Position numbers and translations under genes: made by a program. Of a DNA stretch of 5,586 nucleotides, positions 1 through 4,469 are shown one piece after another (position 1 is the stretch's first letter; each line of letters begins with the position of its first letter). The notes under the pieces were generated by a model. The model made no database searches and was not told where the DNA came from. It saw only the letters and a list, made by a program, of their open reading frames with translations. Source of the stretch: Candidatus Curtissbacteria bacterium RIFCSPLOWO2_01_FULL_41_18. GTDB taxonomy: Bacteria; Patescibacteriota; Microgenomatia; Curtissbacterales; GWA2-41-24. The stretch is from the NCBI GenBank assembly GCA_001776475.1, contig MFBQ01000031.1, forward strand, positions 1 through 5,586. Direction: 5' to 3'.

Positions 1-1235
1 CACAAAAAATTGTTAAAGACAATATTGATAAGCTCAAAGGCTATAACGTTGGTAACGGAGCAGCATTGGTAGTAAAGCCTCAAACAGGGGAGATACTAGC
101 AATGGTCGGCTCCAAAGACTTCTTTGACAGGGAAAATGACGGCAACGTCAATGTTACGGTTGCACTAAGGCAGCCCGGTTCCTCCATCAAGCCGATTAAC
201 TATGCCACGGCTTTCGAAAGGAAATTAATTACTCCGGCAACGATTATTATGGACGTGCCAACTACTTTTTCCGGCGGGCCAAGACCATACAGACCTGTTA
301 ACTACGACGGTAGGTTTCATGGACCAGTGCCGGTAAGATTTGCGCTTGGTAATTCATATAATATCCCAGCCGTTAAGGTGCTGGCTTTAAATAGTGTTAG
401 CGAAATGATTAAGATGGCACGCGCGATGGGAATAACCACATTTGAAGATGAGAGCCGCTATGGACTTTCGCTAACATTAGGTGGCGGCGAGGTTAAGATG
501 ACCGAAATGGCGCAGGCTTTCGGAGTCTTTGCCAACGGGGGTGACCGTGTCTATTTAACTCCAATTTTAAAGGTTGAGGACTCTAAAGGAGGGGTGCTTG
601 AGGAGTTTAAACTAAAACAGGGCAAAAGAGTTTTATCTTCTCAAACTGCATTTTTGATTTCGTCTATCCTTTCAGACAATGCTGCACGCTCCGCCGCGTT
701 TGGTTCCAGCAGTCTTTTAAATATTAAGGGTAAAACAGTAGCTGTAAAAACCGGGACAACGGATGATAAGCGCGACAATTGGACCCTTGGTTATACACCA
801 AGTTATTTGGTGGCCGTTTGGGTGGGCAATAATAATAACAAGCCGATGAATCCGTTTATTACTTCCGGTATTACGGGGGCGGCTCCAATTTGGAACGAAA
901 TTATGACCTATGTTTTGCGCAATAAAGTTAATGAAGCGCTCAAAGTACCCAGTGGTATTGCGAGCAAAGAGATTTGCTCAACAACAGGGGGGGTCAAAAA
1001 TGAGGCTTGCAACAATCGCTTTGAATATTTTATTGCCGGGACCGAGCCAAAAGACGATACATTTAAAAGAACGAAGGTTTGGGTAGATAAGACTTCTGGA
1101 CAAGTAGTAGAGCCAGGTTCACCAAATGCTGATGAGCGGGAAGAGGTAATTCTTACGGATCCATATTCCAAAAAACAATTCTGTGCTTCTTGCCCAAGGC
1201 CTGGGCCGTCACCTTCGCCAGCACCTGGCGGATAA
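1..1235 (+). CDS. Class A penicillin-binding protein (PBP1A-like), 5' partial
   Basis: This is the C-terminal part of a bifunctional peptidoglycan synthase that cross-links glycan strands outside the cytoplasmic membrane. The frame is open from base 3 (410 codons visible), so the TTG at 66 is not the start; the upstream residues QKIVKDNIDKLKGYNVGNGA are the usual linker between the GT51 and transpeptidase domains. All three penicillin-binding motifs are present: SSIK (bases 180-191, catalytic Ser at 180), SYN (354-362) and KTG (747-755, followed by TT). The GxIxAMVGS stretch near base 85 is also typical. After the transpeptidase domain come four cysteines (counting from the TTG: C304, C315, C373, C376), possibly disulfide pairs, and a short Pro/Ser/Gly tail ending PSPSPAPGG. 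The GT51 domain and membrane anchor lie to the left of the window. Family assignment is firm; mrcA/ponA naming is uncertain because CPR genomes often carry several paralogues. Confidence 0.95.
   Translation, partial: QKIVKDNIDKLKGYNVGNGAALVVKPQTGEILAMVGSKDFFDRENDGNVNVTVALRQPGSSIKPINYATAFERKLITPATIIMDVPTTFSGGPRPYRPVNYDGRFHGPVPVRFALGNSYNIPAVKVLALNSVSEMIKMARAMGITTFEDESRYGLSLTLGGGEVKMTEMAQAFGVFANGGDRVYLTPILKVEDSKGGVLEEFKLKQGKRVLSSQTAFLISSILSDNAARSAAFGSSSLLNIKGKTVAVKTGTTDDKRDNWTLGYTPSYLVAVWVGNNNNKPMNPFITSGITGAAPIWNEIMTYVLRNKVNEALKVPSGIASKEICSTTGGVKNEACNNRFEYFIAGTEPKDDTFKRTKVWVDKTSGQVVEPGSPNADEREEVILTDPYSKKQFCASCPRPGPSPSPAPGG
1216..1230. other. GC-rich hairpin at the 3' end of the PBP gene
   Basis: CGCCAG (1216-1221) and CTGGCG (1225-1230) are perfect inverted repeats with a CAC loop, ending three bases before the TAA stop. 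No T-run follows, so it is not a standard intrinsic terminator. It encodes part of the Pro-rich tail and could be a 3'-end stabilising stem or a repeat remnant. Confidence 0.4.
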
Positions 1236-1275
1236 AATTCCAATTTCCAAATCACAAAATCACAAACTCCAAATA
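1236..1275. repeat. Degenerate 8-nt tandem repeat in the gap after the PBP gene
   Basis: The stretch is built from near-repeats of about 8 nt (TTCCAA, TTTCCAAAT, then ATCACAAA twice exactly at 1251-1258 and 1259-1266, then CTCCAAAT). It starts directly after the PBP stop codon. The strand bias (A and C rich, almost no G) and periodicity set it apart from its surroundings. It resembles the short low-complexity repeats scattered through many CPR genomes; that comparison is from memory and was not tested. Confidence 0.55.
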
Positions 1276-1288
1276 CTTAGTATTTTTT
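1271..1288 (+). terminator. Weak hairpin plus T-run, possible PBP terminator
   Basis: AAATAC (1271-1276) pairs with GTATTT (1280-1285) around a TTA loop, and three more T follow (six T in a row at 1283-1288). It lies 36 bases after the PBP stop. The stem has one G-C pair, so the call is weak, but position and shape fit an intrinsic terminator. Confidence 0.35.
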
Positions 1289-1423
1289 GAATTGATCTTA
1301 TTTGCTATAGCGTCAGGTGACAGGATAGTAGACCTTGGCGAGATTGAACCTCTTACCACAATCAGAAATTGCAGAAAATTGAACGATCGTTTAATATTTT
1401 GCAATATTTTTTGTGATCTATCT
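1289..1423. other. Non-coding gap with small palindromes, no gene seen
   Basis: No convincing coding sequence on either strand. It holds the perfect palindrome GCTATAGC (1304-1311), and a second AT-only hairpin, AATATT (1393-1398) with AATATT (1403-1408) followed by T to 1412. The second hairpin lies just beyond the end of the leftward small-gene tail. Its T-run suits plus-strand transcription; on the minus strand the T content on the far side is poor. A near-repeat, TCTCTATTGA / TCTCTATATTGA, spans the right boundary (1421-1443). Confidence 0.4.
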
Positions 1424-1602
1424 CTATTGATCTCTATATTGAGGAAACTTAATCGAGGAATTTGCTTGCGGTGTTTGTCCTGCTTGTCCCGAAGTTAACT
1501 GAGAGGAGTTTAACGAAGGAAGACTTGTCGAATCCGCCTGATGTGCTTGTGCTGGGTCTATTGAACTATCGGCGATGGAATTGACGTTGGGCTGTTTTTG
1601 AC
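1424..1602 (-). pseudogene. Out-of-frame tail of the small membrane protein
   Basis: In the -1 frame relative to the 48-aa ORF, the minus strand stays open to a TAG at 1426-1424 and encodes about 48-58 residues rich in Ser, Gln, Ala, Asp and Pro (for example DSSIDPAQAHQAD, then SLPSLNSSQLTSGQAGQTPQ). There is no ATG of its own nearby. The composition is that of an unstructured extracytoplasmic tail, which is what should follow the membrane anchor. The two frames overlap across a run of five A (plus-strand T at 1595-1599). One extra A there would give a continuous protein of about 93 aa, reading NVKKQPNVNSIADSSIDP across the joint. So this is either a single-base deletion (real or an assembly/sequencing error) or, less likely, a programmed -1 frameshift; the zero-frame context there is GUC AAA AAC. 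Confidence 0.45.
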
Positions 1603-1704
1603 ATTTCTGACAAGGTCGGAGTTTAGATAAAGTACTAAGGCAACAAAAAACATAATAAGAGCTAAGATAATGATTACAGGAGGAACTAAATAACCTCTCT
1701 TCAC
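1558..1704 (-). CDS. Small single-pass membrane protein (48 aa), probably truncated by a frameshift
   Basis: Read leftwards from a GTG at 1704, the protein begins (M)KRGYLVPP, followed by a long hydrophobic run (about residues 6-27, rich in I, L, V, F and A), and then NSDLVRNVKNSPTSIPSPIVQ-type polar sequence to a TAG at 1558-1560. A two-residue basic start, one membrane segment and a Ser/Pro-rich outer part suit a membrane-anchored extracytoplasmic peptide. The only in-frame codons upstream, before a TGA, are AAT GAT AAA GGT, so GTG is the practical start. An AGGTG on the minus strand (1722-1718) lies 13 nt upstream, a rather long spacing. It is divergent from metG. No function can be assigned. 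The reading continues in another frame (see next entry), so this is probably the front half of a longer gene. A chance ORF is possible but the hydrophobic pattern argues against it. Confidence 0.55.
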   Translation of the reverse strand: MKRGYLVPPVIIILALIMFFVALVLYLNSDLVRNVKNSPTSIPSPIVQ

Positions 1705-1726
1705 ACCTTTATCATTTCACCTTTTG

Positions 1727-1744
1727 CCAATTTGGGCAAATTGG
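1727..1744. promoter_or_regulatory. Perfect inverted repeat in the divergent spacer upstream of metG
   Basis: CCAATTTG (1727-1734) and CAAATTGG (1737-1744) are exact reverse complements separated by GG. The two-base gap is too small for a stable RNA hairpin loop without opening the top pairs, so a dyad binding site for a dimeric DNA-binding protein is more natural. It lies 19 bases before the metG ATG and 22 bases before the leftward GTG, where an operator could act on both genes. No regulator is visible in the window. Confidence 0.4.
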
Positions 1745-1763
1745 TGAGAAAATATGGCTTAAT

Positions 1764-3194
1764 ATGAAAAGATTATATATAACTACAGCTATTCCTTACG
1801 TCAATGCTAGCCCGCATGTGGGCTTTGCGCTGGAAGCGGTGCAGGCAGATTGCTTGGCGAGATTTTTTAGAGCAAGCGGTTATGACGTTTTTTTTGCATC
1901 GGGTACAGATGAGAACTCTCTGAAAAATGTGCAGGCTGCAGAAACAGAAGGAATTTCAACCCAAAAGTTGGTAGACAAATATGCAAAACAGTTTTTTGAT
2001 CTCAGAGATGCGCTTAACTTAACTTACGATGTTTTCAATAGAACAAGCAGCAAGCATCATTTTAAAGGCGCCCAAAAGCTTTGGAATCAGTGCAGAAAGG
2101 AAGACATTTATAAGAAAAAGTATCGTGGGCTGTATTGTATTGGCTGCGAAGTGTTTTACAAGCCAGATGAGATTATTGATAACAGATGTCCTGATGGTCA
2201 TAACACTATCGAGGAAGTTGAGGAGGAAAATTATTTTTTTAGACTTTCTAATTACGCGGATTTTCTCTATAAACTGATTGAGAAGGATAAATTAAAGATT
2301 ATTCCCCAAACACGTAAGAACGAGGTGCTTTCTTTCATAAAACAGGGTCTTGAGGATTTCTCGATCTCGAGATCGTATGCACGAGCGAGAGGTTGGGGTG
2401 TACCGGTCCCCTCCTTCGCCGAAGCTTCGGAAGATAAGCAGGTGATGTATGTTTGGTTTGATGCGCTCGCGACTTATTTGACGGCTTTGGGTTATCCTAG
2501 TGATGGTCTTTATAAAAAATATTGGAGTAATAATCCAAACAGATTACACATTATCGGCAAAGGAATTATCAGATTCCATGCGGTTTATTGGCCGGCGATG
2601 CTAGCTTCAGCTGGAATTTCCTTGCCAACTGCTGAATTTGTGCATGGCTATATCACAGTTGAGGGACAAAAAATTTCCAAATCGATAGGAAACACTATTG
2701 ACCCGTTTGCCCTGGTTAAAAAATATGGGGTTGGTCCCGTTCGCTACTATTTGCTGCGGGAAATTCCAGCTTGGGGCGATGGTGATTTTTCGGAAAGTCG
2801 ATTTCGCGAGCTTTACAATGGGGAACTGGCTAATGGGCTGGGCAATTTGACTGCACGGGTCGCCAGACTTTGCTCTGATACAAACTTGAGTTTGCCGCAG
2901 AAGAAGAATTTTAAATTTAAAAAAGCAGTTTCCGATAATTTGAAAATTTACCGATTTGACCAGGCCTTGATTGCGCTTTGGGACGATGTTTCTGCTCTGG
3001 ATCGAAAAATTAATGATGAGAAACCATGGGAACTTGAGGGAGCAAAACTCAAGAAAGTAATCACGCCAATCGCGCAGGAAATCCGCGAAATTGCTTTTAA
3101 TTTATCGCCGTTTTTACCAACGACTTCAGAAAAAATTTTAAGTCAATTTACGGGAAAAATTTCAGCCGAAAAACCATTGTTTCCGAGGATTTAA
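1764..3194 (+). CDS. metG: Methionyl-tRNA synthetase
   Basis: This class Ia aminoacyl-tRNA synthetase charges tRNA-Met with methionine in the cytoplasm. The Rossmann core starts with ITTAIPYVNASPHVGF, where HVGF (residues 18-21) is the HIGH signature. The connective domain has one zinc site: C125-x2-C128, then C142 and a His at 146 (CPDGH; many relatives have CPxH, so the His spacing is shifted by one), followed by EEVEEENYFF. RFHAVYWPAML (270-280) and KISKS (303-307, the KMSKS loop) complete the catalytic core. The helical anticodon-binding domain shows NGELANGLGNL and KPW (420-422). At 476 aa it ends there, lacking the C-terminal tRNA-binding domain of longer bacterial forms. Residues 217-226 (SFAEASEDKQ) replace the short loop normally between VPVP and QVMYVWFDA; see the repeat entry. 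The ATG start is supported by the conserved N-terminus; the only SD-like stretch (GGTGAG, 1743-1748) lies 15 nt away, so translation initiation may be SD-independent. Confidence 0.97.
   Translation: MKRLYITTAIPYVNASPHVGFALEAVQADCLARFFRASGYDVFFASGTDENSLKNVQAAETEGISTQKLVDKYAKQFFDLRDALNLTYDVFNRTSSKHHFKGAQKLWNQCRKEDIYKKKYRGLYCIGCEVFYKPDEIIDNRCPDGHNTIEEVEEENYFFRLSNYADFLYKLIEKDKLKIIPQTRKNEVLSFIKQGLEDFSISRSYARARGWGVPVPSFAEASEDKQVMYVWFDALATYLTALGYPSDGLYKKYWSNNPNRLHIIGKGIIRFHAVYWPAMLASAGISLPTAEFVHGYITVEGQKISKSIGNTIDPFALVKKYGVGPVRYYLLREIPAWGDGDFSESRFRELYNGELANGLGNLTARVARLCSDTNLSLPQKKNFKFKKAVSDNLKIYRFDQALIALWDDVSALDRKINDEKPWELEGAKLKKVITPIAQEIREIAFNLSPFLPTTSEKILSQFTGKISAEKPLFPRI
1776..1804 (-). promoter_or_regulatory. 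Candidate leftward sigma70-type promoter inside the metG 5' end
   Basis: On the minus strand TTGACG (1804-1799) is followed after exactly 17 nt by TATATA (1781-1776, within a longer TATATATAAT run). This is near-consensus and points at the small membrane gene starting at 1704. The predicted transcript would start near 1769, giving a leader of about 65 nt that contains the 1727-1744 dyad. The site lies inside metG coding sequence, so a chance match in AT-rich DNA cannot be excluded. Confidence 0.35.
2411..2441. repeat. Palindromic repeat-like insert in frame within metG
   Basis: CCGAAGCTTCGG (2419-2430) is a perfect 12-bp palindrome, and the arms extend with CTT (2414-2416) against AAG (2431-2433) around a two-base bulge. 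It encodes SFAEASEDK between VPVP and QVMYVWFDA, a place where MetRS normally has only a few loop residues. Similar 'SFAEAS/T-E-K' peptides recur inside unrelated CPR proteins as products of dispersed palindromic repeats; this is from memory, not searched. The GC-rich palindrome also stands out from the surrounding codons. Confidence 0.6.
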
Positions 3195-3200
3195 AAGGCC

Positions 3201-3506
3201 TCACCTTGTTAATAACCAAAAACCAATTATGAATAGGATAGCTCTAATTACATTATTTCGTTTGATATTTTCAGCGGAAAAATTTTTCTTACGCTCGTAC
3301 CTCATAGATAACCACCAGATGAATGAAGTAAGAGCACCAAAATATAGAATTCTCGTGTTCTTCGAAAGCAAAAATTCTTTAAAAGCACTTGCGGATTCAT
3401 TTGGTGCAATAAGAAAAGAAACTACTATTCCATAGACTGAATAGAGAATTATCAAAAGGAAAAAAATAATCGCTAAGATCAAAATTGGTTTTTTAAAAAT
3501 CGCCAT
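3201..3506 (-). CDS. Hypothetical 101-aa integral membrane protein
   Basis: I do not recognise the family. From the ATG at 3506 the product begins MAIFKKPILI and shows three hydrophobic stretches: about residues 7-33 (long, I/L/F/V/Y rich), 53-67 (YFGALTSFIWW-type) and 86-99 (VIRAILFIIGFWLL). A polar segment (34-52, APNESASAFKEFLLSKNTR) separates the first two, and a basic loop (69-85, RYERKK...) the last two. The frame is open further upstream into tatD antisense, but that part lacks coding character, and the MAIFKK start directly precedes the first membrane segment. No Shine-Dalgarno is visible. The TGA stop lies 6 bases from the metG stop, in convergent orientation, and the start is 35 bases from the divergent tatD start. 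The clear membrane topology makes it more than a random ORF. Confidence 0.7.
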   Translation of the reverse strand: MAIFKKPILILAIIFFLLIILYSVYGIVVSFLIAPNESASAFKEFLLSKNTRILYFGALTSFIWWLSMRYERKKNFSAENIKRNNVIRAILFIIGFWLLTR

Positions 3507-3541
3507 ATTTACGTAAAGATACAAATAAAATATATCATAAA
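3507..3541. promoter_or_regulatory. 35-bp AT-rich divergent spacer with a perfect palindrome
   Basis: Both flanking genes start outwards from this spacer, so promoters for both must sit here or inside the opposite gene. TTTACGTAAA (3508-3517) is a perfect 10-bp palindrome and a possible operator. Rightward -10-like hexamers TAAAAT (3526-3531) and TATATC (3531-3536) would put the tatD transcript start within a few bases of its GTG, implying a leaderless or nearly leaderless message. On the other strand TATGAT (3539-3534) is a fair -10, with no clear -35. Confidence 0.35.
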
Positions 3542-4381
3542 GTGAATAAGAACGTGGCATTAGTTGATTCTCACGCTCATTTGGATCATGTTGATGATTT
3601 AGAGGGCGTGCTTGCGCGGGCGAAAGATGCGGGTGTTTCCAAAATCGTGACCATTGGTACGTCAGTTGAGTCAAGCAAAAGAGCGATTGAAATTGCCCAA
3701 CAATACTCAACAAATGACCTCCAAATTTTTGCCACCTGCGGACTGCATCCTAAGGATGCCGCTTCGGATGTTCATCAAAACCTACTACATTACGATAATG
3801 TATTAGAGTCTATTGTTCTATCCTCGGACAAGATTGTAGCCATCGGGGAGTGTGGACTGGATTATTATTTAGGATCTGGGGGTCAGGGTTTAGGAACTAG
3901 TGAGAATGATAAGAAGTTTCAAGGGGAATTGTTCGGGGGACAGATTGAGTTGGCGGCGGAGCTTAATTTACCGCTTGTTGTGCATTGCAGAAATGGATGG
4001 GGTGAAATCTTTGATTTAATATCAAATATCAAAAATCAAAGATCAAAGACTAGGGGAGTTTTTCATTCATGGACTGGGGATTGGGATGCAGCAAAGAAAG
4101 CGTTTGATCTTGGCTTTTACATTTCTTTTTCTGGAATCGTAACATTCAAAAACGCATCAGAAATCCAAGAAGTTGCCAAAAAAGCTCCAATTGACCGGAT
4201 TTTGGTAGAGACGGATTCACCTTTTTTGACGCCGGAACCGCATCGGCGCGTGATTAATGAGCCCGCAAATGTTAAAATAATAGCTCAATTTATCGCCCAA
4301 CTTCGCAACCAGCCTTTTGATAAAATAGCAGAAGCAACAACAAGAAATGCAGAAAGCATTTTTAGAATAAAATCGATGTAG
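3542..4381 (+). CDS. tatD: TatD family metal-dependent hydrolase (DNase)
   Basis: A TIM-barrel amidohydrolase of the TatD group, whose studied members are divalent-metal-dependent DNases in the cytoplasm. All expected metal and catalytic residues are present: H11 and H13 in VDSHAHLDH, E103 in GECGLDYY, H148 in VVHCRNGW, H175 in FHSWTGD and D225 in VETDSPFLTPEP. At 279 aa it is slightly longer than the usual 255-265. The surplus sits in two loops: residues 110-122 (Gly-rich, GSGGQGLGTSEN) and 160-171 (SNIKNQRSK), both encoded by repeat-like DNA. The GTG at 3542 is taken as start; a second GTG at 3554 (VALVDSHAHLDH) is equally possible. No Shine-Dalgarno is seen. tatD often follows metG/metS; here an antisense gene lies between them, so tatD needs its own promoter. 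It may be transcribed together with the downstream glycosyltransferase. Confidence 0.95.
   Translation: MNKNVALVDSHAHLDHVDDLEGVLARAKDAGVSKIVTIGTSVESSKRAIEIAQQYSTNDLQIFATCGLHPKDAASDVHQNLLHYDNVLESIVLSSDKIVAIGECGLDYYLGSGGQGLGTSENDKKFQGELFGGQIELAAELNLPLVVHCRNGWGEIFDLISNIKNQRSKTRGVFHSWTGDWDAAKKAFDLGFYISFSGIVTFKNASEIQEVAKKAPIDRILVETDSPFLTPEPHRRVINEPANVKIIAQFIAQLRNQPFDKIAEATTRNAESIFRIKSM
3872..3901 (+). repeat. G-rich loop insert in tatD
   Basis: A purine-rich stretch with four G-runs (GG 3872, GGGGG 3878, GGG 3886, GG 3893) and units resembling GGGTCA / GGGTTTA. It encodes GSGGQGLGTS just after the conserved GLDYY, where most TatD proteins have a short segment. It looks like a decayed short tandem repeat captured in frame. 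At most a two-layer G-quadruplex could form. Confidence 0.4.
4019..4050 (+). repeat. ATCAAA tandem repeat inside tatD
   Basis: Four successive units of 7-8 nt (ATATCAA, ATATCAAA, AATCAAA, GATCAAA) encode the loop residues SNIKNQRSK just before FHSWTGD. The low-complexity A-rich DNA contrasts with the surrounding codons and resembles the intergenic repeat at 1236-1275 in unit length and lack of G. Confidence 0.55.
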
Positions 4382-4459
4382 GTCATTGCGAGTGTTTAGC
4401 GAAGCAATCTCAATACAAAAATATAGATTGCCACTCCGCCAAAGGCGGATCGCAATGGC
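4382..4459. repeat. Palindromic dispersed-repeat element between tatD and the glycosyltransferase gene
   Basis: CATTGCGA (4384-4391) pairs exactly with TCGCAATG (4450-4457), and GCAATCT (4404-4410) pairs with AGATTGC (4425-4431). A third internal stem, TCCGCC-AAA-GGCGGA, occupies 4435-4449. The ends and inner arms (CATTGCGAG...GCGAAGCAATCT) match the pattern of a widespread non-coding palindromic repeat known from many bacterial genomes; I recognise it from memory. It begins right after the tatD TAG and ends about 10 bases before the next ATG, so it would fold into the tatD 3' end and the leader of the following gene. It may attenuate or stabilise that transcript; there is no T-run for a standard terminator. 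Confidence 0.75.
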
Positions 4460-4469
4460 AAATTAGATG

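Noticed and set aside
908..1255. 115-aa minus-strand ORF inside the PBP gene
   Set aside because: Antisense to conserved PBP sequence; composition follows the opposite coding strand.
1320..1375. GAGGTTCAATCTC on the minus strand, similar to a tRNA T-arm
   Set aside because: The T-stem pairs poorly, and no acceptor, D- or anticodon arms can be built around it.
1190..1498. 102-aa plus-strand ORF after the PBP gene
   Set aside because: It overlaps the PBP 3' end, the 8-nt repeat and the antisense small gene, and has no domain-like pattern; best explained as a shadow of these.
1598..1628. Perfect TTGACA on the plus strand upstream of metG
   Set aside because: The hexamers 17-19 nt downstream (GTTTAG to TTAGAT) are poor -10 matches, it lies 160 bases from metG, and the bases belong to the antisense small gene.
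3507..3713. N-terminal 69-residue extension of the minus-strand membrane gene
   Set aside because: It is antisense to the conserved tatD metal-binding start and lacks coding character; the ATG at 3506 directly before the first membrane segment is the better start.
3872..3894. Possible G-quadruplex in tatD
   Set aside because: Only two-G layers are possible because the outer runs are GG, so stability would be low; the repeat-derived explanation is simpler.
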